Positions 32,240 through 41,743 of a stretch of DNA of 64,000 nucleotides are shown in pieces (the first letter of the stretch is position 1; each line of letters opens with the position of its first letter). The translations under genes and the position numbers were made by a program. Source of the stretch: Theropithecus gelada (Eukaryota > Chordata > Mammalia > Primates > Cercopithecidae); contig NC_037682.1 in NCBI RefSeq assembly GCF_003255815.1, forward strand, positions 9,984,711 through 10,048,710, in the 5' to 3' direction. The notes below the pieces were generated by a model. The model did not search any database. It saw only the letters and a program-made list of their open reading frames with translations, and was not told the origin of the DNA.

Positions 32240-33030
32240 GGCAGCCATTCATTTTTTCCTTTATTCAATCCCTCGCACCAATGCCCCAATGCGCTGTGTG
32301 GGAGCTGGGACATGGGGTCATGGGACCACCCCAACCCTCTGGGAACTCATAGGCTGGCAGGGTGGGAGAAGGCAGGCTTGTGGCTGTAACTGTGGGTAGC
32401 AGTTTCACGGGCATCTCAGGCTGGCCCTGGAGCCCTGGAAGGGGGTCTGGGTTTGGGGGTTAAGTGGAGTCTGTCAGGGATAAGGGTGGGAAGGGGACTG
32501 CAGGCAGAGGATGTGGCGGGCAGGTGGCTGAGGTCTGGAGGGACATGGAGAGGGGCCAGGGGTCAGGCTAACAAGGGCTTCTGGGTAAAGCTGTGGAGCT
32601 GAGACTCTACTGCTTGTGCGGAGCCAGGAGAGGTCTTGACCTTGGATGGTGGTTAGCTCTGAGCTCTGGGCAGGTGGACGGGTGTGGGCGAACAAGTGGC
32701 AGTGAGGAGGCAAGCAGAGGGTTGGCAAGGCCAGCTCGTTCCCCTGGGCTCACCCCTCTGCTGTCTGAAGCCATGAGGGCAGGGCAGGGTGGTGGTGCAC
32801 TGGGCCGCCTTCTGCAAATCAAACTGTTCTTTGCCCCTTCAGTATTGAAGGGGGCCCTTTGGACTGTGAGAGGGGCAGGGCTCAGCTGGAGGGGCAGCCC
32901 TGGGGGAGAGTGGGGACCTCAGAGGACAGCCTCTGGGCCTCTGGAAATGGACTTTGCTTTCCTCCTGCCTTCTCCAGAGGACAGAAGAAGGCTCTTCCTC
33001 CGACTGTCCCATCGCAGGCTCCCCAGGAGG
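32240..33030 (-). other. SLC22A12: SLC22A12 3' UTR
   Basis: From the base after the TAG (33031-33033) to just beyond the AATAAA at 32260-32265, about 790 bases, GC-rich, with no repeat recognised. The length is inferred from the poly(A) signal. Confidence 0.6.
32260..32265 (-). terminator. SLC22A12: SLC22A12 poly(A) signal
   Basis: TTTATT on the + strand reads AATAAA on the minus strand, about 765 bases after the stop codon. It is the first canonical hexamer after the stop that I found; cleavage is expected near 32235-32250. Confidence 0.65.
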
Positions 33031-33094
33031 CTAAAATTGTGTGGATTTCAGGACAGAGTTCCCCAGTGTGCCATGTGTCGTCTTCTTTACTACC
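33031..33094 (-). CDS. SLC22A12: SLC22A12 coding exon 10 (C-terminal tail)
   Basis: 64 coding bases; acceptor TGAACAG, first base completes a Gln codon. It encodes VVKKTTHGTLGNSVLKSTQF then TAG. The terminal T-Q-F is the known PDZ ligand for PDZK1/NHERF scaffolds at the brush border. Compared with the human AVKKATHGT that I recall, two Ala positions are Val and Thr here. Confidence 0.93.
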
Positions 33095-33644
33095 CTGTTC
33101 AGGAAACACACGGGGGTGTGTCTTGGGGGTGCAGAGTGGCCCCTGACCTTTGACCTGTATCCATCCCAAGGACTCCAGGGAATGCCACCACCCTGCTCTC
33201 GGGGGCCCAGAACTGAGCTCCCAAGCATGTGATGGGTGGGGAGTGCGTGTGCAGTGACTGCCCTGTCAGTCATCAGGGCTTTAGAGGTAGAATCTGGGGC
33301 CTGTGAGGTCCCCCAACAAGAGCTGGATCTCCCTCTCACAAAGGACTATCCACTCTTCTCCCTTTGGCCTCTCTCAGGGTGGACCTGGGGGAGCTTGGCC
33401 ATTTGTGCCTCGAATGGTGGAGTGAAGGGCAGAGGACAAAGCCGTGGGTCAAAGCACTGCCAGCTGGGGACCGAGCCCTGGGTTGCCACTCTCCCAGAGA
33501 TGTACTGTGTGACCCTGGGCCAATCCTATCTGTCTGGGCCTCTGCTTCCCCCTCCGTCCAGTGATGGGGATGGGTGAGCAGGCTGCCCTGTGCTGGGGTT
33601 CTCTGGTGGGAGGGAGGGCTGGTCCCAAGGCTGGGTCCACTCAC
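33095..33644 (-). other. SLC22A12: SLC22A12 intron 9
   Basis: Contains a MIR remnant at about 33430-33575 (GATGTACTGTGTGACCCTGG, CTGGGCCTCTGCTTCCCCCT). Nothing else recognised. Confidence 0.8.
33430..33575 (+). repeat. MIR SINE remnant
   Basis: Words ACTGTGTGACCCTGGGCCAA and GGGCCTCTGCTTCCCCC in MIR order, within SLC22A12 intron 9. Confidence 0.65.
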
Positions 33645-33848
33645 TGGTTCTGCACATCTTGGATGGTGTCGGGCAGCGGCAGGCTCTGGGTCTCGGGCAG
33701 AAGCAGTGCGGCCAGGCCACTCAGCACCGGCACCGTCCCGTATACCAGCAAGGGCAGCCAGGGGCCATGGACACCCAGCAGCCGGACCAGGGGCCCCAGG
33801 ATGGCTCCTGCACGGGCCGCCATCTGGCCCAAGCCCACTGCAGTCATC
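33645..33848 (-). CDS. SLC22A12: SLC22A12 coding exon 9
   Basis: 204 bases, acceptor TTGGCAG and donor GTGAGT. It encodes MTAVGLGQMAARAGAILGP through TM11-12 to LPETQSLPLPDTIQDVQNQ. It includes Arg477 and Ile481, positions known from work on human URAT1 to affect transport or inhibitor binding; both are the human residue here, while residue 478 is Ala rather than Gly. The LPET...LP motif is shared by OAT-type transporters. Confidence 0.95.
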
Positions 33849-34105
33849 CTGCCAATGCAGATGCGCCTGTCAGCGCCTGGTCTACCTGCCCACATCCTTG
33901 ATCCCGTACCCGGGCCAGGCCCACTTGGCCCAGGGAGGCCCAGGGGGTCAGGCTGGGCTTGGGAGGCACCTGAGCAGCCCCAGGATCATGCAAGAGGGAG
34001 ATGCATGACATGAACATCTAGGTCTGGGAGAAGCCACTCCTGCCTGGGGTTGCTCCGCAGCTCAGCCCAGGGCTCCCCTCTCCTGGAGCCCAGGCCCAGC
34101 CTCAC

Positions 34106-34214
34106 CTGAGCACGGTGGGGAAGAGCTCGCTGCTGTAGATGGTGATGCAGGTGTAGGCGGCCCCCACCCCGCCCAGCCCCAGCACGGCCAGGGCTGAGCG
34201 CACAGCCCCCATTT
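34106..34214 (-). CDS. SLC22A12: SLC22A12 coding exon 8
   Basis: 109 bases, acceptor CCCACAG and donor GTGAGG. It encodes EMGAVRSALAVLGLGG, then AAYTCITIYSSELFPTVLR, covering a helix of the C-terminal MFS half. Tyr replaces a Phe I recall in human (AAFTCIT), and Val replaces Leu in GALRSAL. The SSELFPTVLR stretch is an SLC22 hallmark before TM11. Confidence 0.95.
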
Positions 34215-34692
34215 CTGTGGGTAGAGATGGGATTAGTGAGCTTGGTGGGGGGCCCAAGATCAGATGGGGGCTCCCTTCAGCCCAGGGGCTTATCCTTGAG
34301 CTGCAGGCCTCTTTGCAAATGCTTGGGAGTCATCTCCATCTGGGGGTCCTGTCCTGAGTGGCCTCATGGCCACACCTGCAATCTGCTCCCCACTCAGACA
34401 TCCGGAGCTAGCCCTGGAGTCGTCTTGACCCCTGTTTCCCTCCCCCTGCAACCCATCGCTCAGTTCTCATTTTAACTCCACACTTTTCCCTGGTGCCACC
34501 CCTGCCACTCCTTCACCGTTCTCGTTGGCTCAGCGCAGACACTGCCGTCTGTCCCTAGACGGCTCCAGCAGCCTCCTTCCTAACAGGGTACCTGCTCTAG
34601 TCCAGCACCTCCAAGGAGGGGCCGAGGTCTCTGTTCCCAACCCGACACCCCCGAGGTAGGGAAGCCTCTGGTGTACAGCTTTGCCCCCTCAC
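34215..34692 (-). other. SLC22A12: SLC22A12 intron 7
   Basis: 478 bases with GT-AG borders and no repeat recognised. Confidence 0.85.
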
Positions 34693-34907
34693 CGTGGGGC
34701 ACCAGCGTGTTGGCCAGAATGCAGAGCCCTGCCAGCAACAGGGATGCGGCCTGCGTGGGGCGGCGGCCCAGGCGGCTCAGCAGCAGCAGGGCGCCCATCT
34801 TGGCCGGGATGTCCACGACACCAATGAACATCTGGAGCAGGAAGATGTTGCTGCCCAGGGCCTGCAGGTCCAGGGCCAGGCCGAAGAAGGTGAAGCCAAA
34901 GGCGAAC
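34693..34907 (-). CDS. SLC22A12: SLC22A12 coding exon 7
   Basis: 215 bases, acceptor CCACCCCAG and donor GTGAGG. It encodes FAFGFTFFGLALDLQALG, a helix, then LLQMFIGVVDIPAKMGALLL, the SRLGRRP loop and ANTLVPH. Phe365, a substrate/inhibitor-site residue of human URAT1, is conserved. The R-L-G-R-R loop is the second copy of the MFS inter-helix motif. Confidence 0.95.
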
Positions 34908-35654
34908 CTGGGGTGGGGGTCAGGGGAGTCAGGGTGGGGGTAGGGGTGGGGGGGCGATGGGCAGGATGGGAACAATGGGGGGGGGCGGTCGGGGGGGGGG
35001 CACGCTGCTCTTAGGTCAGTGATCTGGCCCTTCAGCTGCAGCTCTGTGGGCTGGGGCCAGTCTCTAGACTGCTTCCCAGGTCCATTTGCCAACATGGCTT
35101 TCCTTTGGGTTTGGCTGATGGGAGGCGCTGGTGAAAGGCTGGAGGAGGGGAGAAGCAGGGGATTTCTGCCTCCCTCTCTGCGCGGGGGCTTTGTCTGGGA
35201 GTGACTATGTTCCTTCCGTGGCTCCAGCTGCCACTAAACAGGCCTTCCCTCCTTGGCCTTGGCGGTCTTGGTCTTTGCTGGATGGCTGTGGGTTCTGGGC
35301 TCTGATAAGCCCGCTCTGCCCTCCCCAGCCCCTCCACACCAGGCAGGGGCGCTTGCTGCCCATGCTGTTGCCTGGATCACCCCATCGTCCTGCCTGGCTC
35401 CCAGCCCCCCCAGGAGCTTTGTTAGGGATCCGGCCTACCGCATCTCTTCTATCTGCCTTGCCCCTTATTAAAGCCCCTCAGTGAGCCCACCCGGCCTGGG
35501 TTGTCTCCTGTCAGGAGTGACTGACAGAGGGGAAGGTGTCTGTGCTGCAGGCCAGCGGGACCAAGCAGAGCCAGCAGAGGCCGGGGCCATGTGCCAGCGA
35601 GAGCCCCGATTCCAGGTTCCTCTGTGGAGGTGGGGTTGGGGGAAGGGCGTCTAC
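34908..35654 (-). other. SLC22A12: SLC22A12 intron 6
   Basis: Next to the exon 7 acceptor it carries an unusually long C-rich tract on the minus strand (+ strand G-runs at 34920-35000, including G10). The rest is unremarkable. Confidence 0.85.
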
Positions 35655-35770
35655 CAGCACAACATGGAGATACAGGTCCGGAAGCGCAGTCCGGGCGTGC
35701 GGAGCAGTGTGCCCAGGCTGGCGGGAGCCTGGTCCATGCTCAGTTCCTCCCTCATGGCTGAAAGCAAGAC
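35655..35770 (-). CDS. SLC22A12: SLC22A12 coding exon 6
   Basis: 116 bases, acceptor TCCATAG and donor GTAGAC. It encodes VLLSAMREELSMDQAP then ASLGTLLRTPGLRFRTCI and SMLCW. This is the long cytoplasmic loop between the two MFS halves. It is one of the more diverged exons: MDQAP replaces the MGQPP I recall for human, and RTP replaces RMP. The donor GTAGAC is weaker than the others. Confidence 0.93.
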
Positions 35771-35936
35771 CTATGGAGACGGGGTGGGTGCTGTTGGCAC
35801 TGGGGGCTCCAGGTGCCTCCTCCTCTCTGAGACCTTCTTCTCAGGGAGCTGAGGTCCTTGGTGGGTCTCCCAGGGTGCCCTATGCAGGGCCAGGGAGAGG
35901 GTCTGAGGGTCCAGGTTTGAGGAGGATCAGCCTTAC

Positions 35937-36060
35937 CTCAGGGGTCAGGGTGTCCCGCACCGCCCCCTTTCCGTTGATGGCAGCCACCCTCCACAGCTCG
36001 CGCAGGCCCCAGTCCAGCCTGCCCGTGGTGAGGAGCCATCGTGCCGACTCTGCCAGCCAC
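35937..36060 (-). CDS. SLC22A12: SLC22A12 coding exon 5
   Basis: 124 bases, acceptor CACTTAAG and donor GTAAGG. It completes the Trp-Trp pair and encodes LAESARWLLTTGRLDWGLRE, LWRVAAINGKGAVRDTLTPE. The ESARWLL...GR motif after TM6 is diagnostic of SLC22 transporters. The acceptor pyrimidine tract is weak. Confidence 0.95.
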
Positions 36061-37589
36061 CTTAAGTGGAGGGGCATGGGAGGGATCATTGTCTGTGGCC
36101 CCCGGGGCCTGGCCTGCGCCAGCCTCAGACTGCTCCCCTGTACCCACTGCTCCAGGCCCAAGGCTCAGGGTGGCTGAGGACCCTGAAGGGCAGCCATGCC
36201 CTCTTGGGCACCCTCCTTCCCCAGCAGAACTCCTTCTTCCTTTCTCCCTCCTAGGGGTTGCGGTTGGGGGTATGCAGTTCTCATCCTGGGGCTGGCTGCT
36301 GGGATGGAGGGAGGGACGACTCCGTTGAACCCTTCCTGCCTCCCTCTGGACCCCACAGCCTTTCCCCTACCTCACTAGGAACCTGGCCTGGTTGCAGTCA
36401 GGGCCCCTAGGGCTACAGGACCACTGGGTCCTGGCCGCTGCCAGAACCTTGGCTATCTCCAAGGCCGCTGGGGTCCACCCCTGTCCCGGCACCTCCCATA
36501 CCACACGGCCTTCCTGTCCACCCCATGGCTGCATCTTCCTCCTGCAAACAGTTTAACAGCCACCCTGGGACTCAGGCTGGGAGCAGGGTCCCCAACAGCA
36601 CCAGTGCCCTCTGGCCGCACCCAGTCAGCCGATTCCCACACAGCACCCCTTGCACCTGAGTCTCTGCTACCTCAGCCTCATGAGCCCAGCCCCTCCCCTC
36701 CCTGTGGCAGGACTCAGCCCCTTACGCTGACCTGGCTCCCACTACTCTCAGCGTCAAACTGAGCTTACGCCACACCATCCTGCCCCACCTGCTGAGCGCC
36801 TGCCATGCTACCACTCTACACAAGCGCCCCACCACTCTACACAAGGCCTGCCTCTAGGCCTTGGCTCCTGCAGGTCCTTCAGCCAGACATGTTGTTCCCT
36901 ATGAGCAGTCGGGTGGGGGCCACCTGCCTACACCCACTGGGGCCCTGAGCTCCTTAGGTATTTGCAGAACAGAGGAGAGAAGTAGAGATTCCAGGTGCAT
37001 ATTAGAGGTAGAGCTGATGAAGCCTGGTGACCCCGTGGACTTGGTCGGGGGATGGTGAGGGAGAGAGAGGCATCATGGTCACTGTGACTCAGCATCTGGT
37101 GAGTTCAGGGGCTGCTCCCCACTCTGGGGAAGCCTTGAGGAGGAGAGGTCTAAGGAGATGTTTGTGGAGATGAGACACCTATAATGGAACCATCACACAG
37201 GCAGTTGGAGGCGTGAAGCTGGAGGTCAGTGGGGGAGGCGGGACCGAGTGGAGATTTGGAGTCTGCAACATTTGGAGGGAGCTGGGGCTGCAGGCAGGGG
37301 TGAGGCTGCCTGAGGGAGAGAGTGCAGACTGTGCCCGCCACACAGCAGGGGCCACAAGTGATGGTGGCCGGATCATTGTGGGTGACCCTGGGAAGGGCAG
37401 TTTGGGTGGAGAAGAGGGAGAAAGCTGACTGGAATGTGTTGGAAGTGACTGGGAGGGAGAAAGTGGGGTCCCATTTTCAGATGTCCACACCCCAGCTTCT
37501 CATCAAGCCTTAGGCACAGTTTGTGAGGCCATGATGTTTGGGATTCCCTGTGAGTTCCACATGGGCAGAGACCCCGTGTCTGCTCATAG

Positions 37590-37669
37590 CTGGTGTCAGC
37601 CAGTGCCTGGCATCTGGTAGGTGCTCAGTAGTTATTTGTCGAATGAATGAATTAATGAATGAATTAATG
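37590..37669 (+). repeat. L2/MIR tail with AATG microsatellite
   Basis: GTGCCTGGCATCTGGTAGGT, GCTCAGTAGTTATTTG, then GAATGAATGAATTAATGAAT repeats to 37669. This is the usual 3' end of L2/MIR with a grown microsatellite. Confidence 0.6.
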
Positions 37670-38114
37670 GGCACTTCTTCAGCCCTGTGGGAGCATGTCT
37701 ACCAAGGAAAGGGGGGTGCAGCTCTGTGGCCCTGCATCAGCATGAGAACCAGGAGGGGTGCCTTGGAATTTGTATTGCTGACCTTTGCCTTCCACTGTCT
37801 ACCCTCTTGGTGTTGGGAGTCAAGCTGCCATCCCAGAAGGCTGTTGGACACAATTGCCTCCTTGTGGAGCCACTGTATGAGATGTAATTGTCTCCTGCTC
37901 TGAGGAGTGGCTGCAAATTGTTACTCCACTCCAAACTGTTGGGTGGGAGAGATTTGTGGAGTCAACCTTCTTTCTAGTGTGGGTGTGGGCATCTGCTCAC
38001 CACTGGGCCCTCTGCTGTGCTCCTTTCTGTGGTGGTCCCAATGGCCAAACAACTACTAAGTGTAGGGCCCGTGTATGAATGATCCAGGCTCAGCCCTGCC
38101 CTCAAATGGCCTCC

Positions 38115-38826
38115 GTCCATCCATCTATCCATTCATCCATCCAGTTCATCCAATTCATCCACCTACCATTCAACCATCCATCCATCCATCCATTCAACCA
38201 TCCATTCAACCATCCATCCATCCATCCATTCCATCCATCCATCCATCCATCCATCCATCCATCCATCCATCCATCCATCTATTCAACCAACCATCCATTC
38301 AACCATCCATCCATCCACCCACCCATTCCATTCCATCCATCCATCCATCCATCCATCCATCCATCCATCCATCCATTCCAACTATCCATCCATCCATCCA
38401 TCCATTCCATCCATCCATCCATCCATCCATCCATCCATCCATCCATCCATCCAACCATCCATTCCATCCATCCATCCATCCATCCATCCATTCAACCATC
38501 CATCCATCCACCCACCCATTCCATTCCATCCATCCATCCATCCATCCATCCCTCCCAACTATCCATCCATCCATCCATCCATTCCATCCATCCATCCATC
38601 CATCCATTCCAACCATCCATCCATCCTTCTATTCCAACCATCCATCCATCCATCCTTCTATCCATTCATTCAACCATTGATTCAATTCATCTATACAATC
38701 CAATCCATCTATACACCAACTCACCCATCCACTCGTCTAAATTCACACATCCATCATCCCATTTATTGATCTGTCTCTACCTACCTGCCTACCTACCTAC
38801 CTACCTACCTATTTCTACTTACCTAA
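38115..38826 (+). repeat. (TCCA)n tetranucleotide array inside SLC22A12 intron 4
   Basis: About 0.7 kb of TCCA/ATCC repeats with TTCAACCATC and CCACCCACCC interruptions, ending in a (CTAC)n run at 38777-38815. A longer-range theme recurs: a segment containing TTCAACCATCCATCCATCCA, then CCCACCCATTCCATTCC, is seen at about 38297 and again at 38490. Frames that read HPSIHPSI or DGWMDGWM are artefacts of the 4-base unit. Confidence 0.95.
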
Positions 38827-39485
38827 CAATTCATCCATTCAACAAATATTTATTTAGCACCTACTATGTGCCAGGTGCTTGGCAAGGGCCAAGCCTGATT
38901 TGTTTAAGGGCAGTGCTGACATTTCCTAACTTCCTACACATGCCGGCTCTCTTTGGGGACTGTGGAGTCCCTTCTGATGAGTGGGTCCTGGTCCCTGTTC
39001 TCTAGCAGACAGACACATGCATTGATTCTGTCAACCCATGAGGCAGACTGCAGCTGTGTGCTGTATGTGCGGGCATGTGTTGTATCTTTCCACCCGCTCC
39101 CCTAGCCTAGTTCAGTGCTGCCATGCCTGGCACAGAGGAGGGGCTCAGAAGATGGGCCTGGCAGCACAGATGCCAAGGCAGGCAGAGACAGGAGAGGGGA
39201 ACAGGCCAAGAGATGAGGAGAAGGAGGGAGGAAAGGAGAAGAATGAGTAGGAGAAGGAGCACTTGGGAGGAGCAGGGGAGGCGCCCTGGGGACCCAAGCC
39301 CTGGTTGAAGTGGGTGTCTTGGGCTTGTGGATGGTCCACTCTGCCAGGCTCCTGGCTTTCCTCCAGCCCGTGCACCCCTGGCCTCTAGCACTCCCCAGCC
39401 CCCAGGGATAAGAGAGTCTCCCATTCCCCCGGGTGGAGAGTGGGCAGGATCTCCTCTGAGGAGGGAAGTGGAGCACAGCACCCAC

Positions 39486-39654
39486 CATGAGTACAAAAAG
39501 CAGAGGAAGAAGGGGACCGAGACCACCAGCTGCAGCAGTGTCCAGTCCCGCACACCGTAGGCCACTGCGGCCGTCAGGCCATGGCCGAAGCTGAAGCCCA
39601 GAGAGTTCAGGGTCATCACCAAAGGTCGGGCCTGCGCCGCCGTCCACTCCATCA
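39486..39654 (-). CDS. SLC22A12: SLC22A12 coding exon 4
   Basis: 169 bases, acceptor CCTTGCAG and donor GTGGGT. It encodes LMEWTAAQARPLVMTLNSLG, then FSFGHGLTAAVAYGVRDW and PFFLCFLYSW, covering TM4-TM6. Gln replaces Arg in the human MEWTAARARP I recall. The donor GTGGGT is used rather than the overlapping GTGCTG three bases on, because only the first keeps SWWLAESARW in frame. Confidence 0.94.
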
Positions 39655-39729
39655 CTGCAAGGAGACCGAGTGGTTCAGCCCTGGAGCCTGCATGGAGCCC
39701 CCCTGCATGGCGCCAGGTCAGAGACCTAC

Positions 39730-39884
39730 AGAGAGTGCCCGTGTTCATCATGACACCTGCTACGGCAAAGGCCAACAGGAAGCGGAACAGGCAGTACACG
39801 GGGAAGGTGGGGGCGAAGGCAGCTGCCGTGCCCATTACAGCCATCTGAAGGTAGCTCCAGGTTAGCACCAGCCTGCGCCCGAAC
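39730..39884 (-). CDS. SLC22A12: SLC22A12 coding exon 3
   Basis: 155 bases, acceptor TGCCGCAG and donor GTAGGT. It completes DR, giving FGRRLVLTWSYLQMAVMG, TAAAFAPTFPVYCLFRFLLA and GVMMNTGTL. It holds the MFS D-R-x-G-R-R signature loop after TM2 and all of TM3. Confidence 0.95.
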
Positions 39885-40415
39885 CTGCGGCACAAACCAG
39901 GAAGAGGCAGGGTCTGTGACTGGCCATGGCACTGGCCACGGGGATCTGGACCACAGAGAGCCCACCCTCTGCTTGGCCACTGAGCTGAGGCGGACACTGA
40001 AGCGGCACCTGGGTGAAACCTGCATTCTCCACCCATGGAAGACTCTGGAGCAAGACTCTGGAGCACAAAGAGAGTCCCGAGGCTGGAGCCAAAGGGAATG
40101 GGCTCCGGTCACCAGGAGCACTCAGGTCGCAGCTGAAGGCAGGCGTGTGGCCAAGCCAGTTTTAGCAGTGAATGTTTGCTGGGGAGTAGCAATCCTCTAC
40201 AACCCCCAGAGTAAAGTCGGTGAACTTGAGGCTCAGAGAAGGTTCCAGACCTCCCTACATGGCACAGCTGCAGGGTGGCTGGTCCGAGACCCACCTCCAA
40301 CAAGGAGGGCGTCTAGACTTGGTTTGTTGAGGCTGGTTTGGGGCCAGTCGGCCAGGGGCCTAGGAGAGCGGGGTCGTGAGGGGAACTGGGACCTTCCTGG
40401 ACTGGGGGTACTCAC
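39885..40415 (-). other. SLC22A12: SLC22A12 intron 2
   Basis: 531 bases. It contains an antisense MIR-like fragment near 40205-40290 (GAGGCTCAGAGAAGG, GGCACAGCTGCAGGG). No exon. Confidence 0.8.
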
Positions 40416-40519
40416 CTGTCTGAGGCAGGGCCGCATGCAGCAGCTCCCACCAGAATCCCAGCCAGGTAGATGGACTGGGCCATGGGCTTCAGGGCATGAG
40501 AGTCACACACCAGGTTCCA
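40416..40519 (-). CDS. SLC22A12: SLC22A12 coding exon 2
   Basis: 104 bases, acceptor CTCCCCTCAG and donor GTGAGT. It encodes WNLVCDSHALKPMAQSIYL, AGILVGAAACGPASD and two bases of Arg, covering TM2 and the start of the MFS signature. Appears identical to human as I recall it. Confidence 0.95.
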
Positions 40520-41341
40520 CTGAGGGGAGAGGAGGAGAATGAGCTCAGGAGGCTGGGAGAGCCCGTGCGGAGGGGCAGAGGAACTGTATGGGAGGGCCCC
40601 CAGGGAGCTGGGTGGGGTGGGTGGCCTGGTGACCTCTAGGGCTTTAGAGCAAGACCCTGTGGAACAGTGAGGGCACCTGCAGGCACAGTTTGGTCTTCTG
40701 AGGAGTATATCCTGCCACCCTTTGCCTAAACTCCTCCCTGACTCCCTATTGCCCAATGGGTTTCTAGCCACATCTGCCCCTCTCTCCTGTCTGTCCACTT
40801 GGAAGCAGCCACCCAAACTGACACCCTGGCCGCTCTCCCGGAGGCTGCATCCCTCCTGTTCTTTGTAAAGAGGTTCTTCCCGCTTGTTGGGACGAGCCGC
40901 CCCTCTCTGCTTGCCTGGCCTTGCCTGGCGCCCCATCTGGGAGGCAGCCTGGGGTGGTCCCTTACCCTGTGTGCTTTGGTCTTGGGGAATCCAGTGAATG
41001 GTCACTGAGTCCCCCTGTGGCTACATTGCCTGGAGTCACAGCTGATGGGTCAGCAAGGCCGAGACTGGGTGAGGCCAGTGAGTGTCCAGGTGCCAGCATT
41101 TAGAGGTGCCCACCCAGGTGCCCCCTGCACCTCCAAGAGCCTGGGCTGGCTCCATCTGCAGACTGATACCTGCCGCCCACTCCCCTGTGTGTGGCTGACG
41201 AGGGGCTAAGCGGCTCAAGAGTGAGCAGGGCCTGAGGAGGTGGGTCCCTCCCAGGACTGGACCTTTGAGTCTGAGCCACCGTGATCCATGACTCTGACTT
41301 CCAAGGGGGCAGGACTCGAGTGGCTCTGGGGGAGGCCCTAC
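40520..41341 (-). other. SLC22A12: SLC22A12 intron 1 (first coding intron)
   Basis: 822 bases of GC-rich unique sequence; no repeat or exon recognised. Confidence 0.85.
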
Positions 41342-41743
41342 CTTGGCCACGATGGTGGAGGTGAAGATGCTGCGGTCATAGACCCAGCCGTCCACACACG
41401 GCTCTGTGTCGGCCTCGCTCCAGCTGGTGGCCGTGGCATTGGGGTCCAAGATCTGCCACTGTGGCTGGCGGAAGCGGCGGCATTGGTGGGGTCCCTGGTT
41501 GGGGCCCGGTGGGATGGAGACAGCCAGGAGGGCCTCGGGAGTCAGGCCCCCTGGGACGCCGGCCTGGGCCGTGCTATTGTCCAGGAGGGGTACCCAGCAG
41601 CGGTGGCTGGGCACAGCGGCCGAGAAGTTCTCCAGCATGCTCTGGGTACTCAGCCACATGATGGAGACCATCAGAGCCACTGTCTGGAGAACCTGGAACC
41701 TGCCCAGGCCACCCACGAGGTCCAGGAGTTCAGAAAATGCCAT
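41342..41743 (-). CDS. SLC22A12: SLC22A12 coding exon 1 (start codon)
   Basis: 402 coding bases from ATG (41743) to donor GTAGGG. It encodes 134 residues: cytoplasmic MAFSELLDLVGGLGRFQV, TM1, and the large extracellular loop with Cys residues and sequons NFS, NST and NAT, ending FTSTIVAK. The ATG context GGTTCCATGG has C at -3, so it is not optimal, but it matches the family start. The loop is the most diverged part of the protein: AGVPGGLTPEALLAV stands where human has ASILGSLSPEALLAI by recollection. Residues M25 and S35 are as in human; residue 32 is Ser rather than Cys. Confidence 0.95.

Larger units (their letters stand above)
36061..39485 (-). other. SLC22A12: SLC22A12 intron 4 (3.4 kb)
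   Basis: The largest intron of the gene. It contains an L2/MIR-type tail with an AATG microsatellite (37590-37669), a 0.7-kb TCCA array (38115-38826) and an L2/MIR tail (38830-38895). A purine-rich (GGAGAAGG) stretch lies at 39180-39280. Confidence 0.85.
32240..41743 (-). other. SLC22A12: SLC22A12 (URAT1) gene span, complete coding region
   Basis: URAT1 is the apical urate/organic-anion exchanger of the kidney proximal tubule, a 12-helix major facilitator (SLC22 OAT branch) protein. Ten coding exons (402, 104, 155, 169, 124, 116, 215, 109, 204, 64 nt) join with correct phases and consensus splice sites to 1662 nt, i.e. 553 residues plus stop, equal to human URAT1. Visible hallmarks are MAFSELLDLVGG at the start, three N-glycosylation sequons in the large first loop (NFS, NST, NAT), the MFS signature DRFGRR, LPETQSLPLPDTIQ near the end and the C-terminal PDZ ligand STQF. 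It is encoded opposite to NRXN2. No frameshift or stop disrupts it. Non-coding 5' exons, if any, are not resolved. Confidence 0.97.

Noticed and set aside
38075..39005. Open frames of about 200-308 codons reading HPSIHPSI or DGWMDGWM, and similar at 56198-57251
   Set aside because: Four-base TCCA units read through all frames without stops; periodic low-complexity translation, no gene features.
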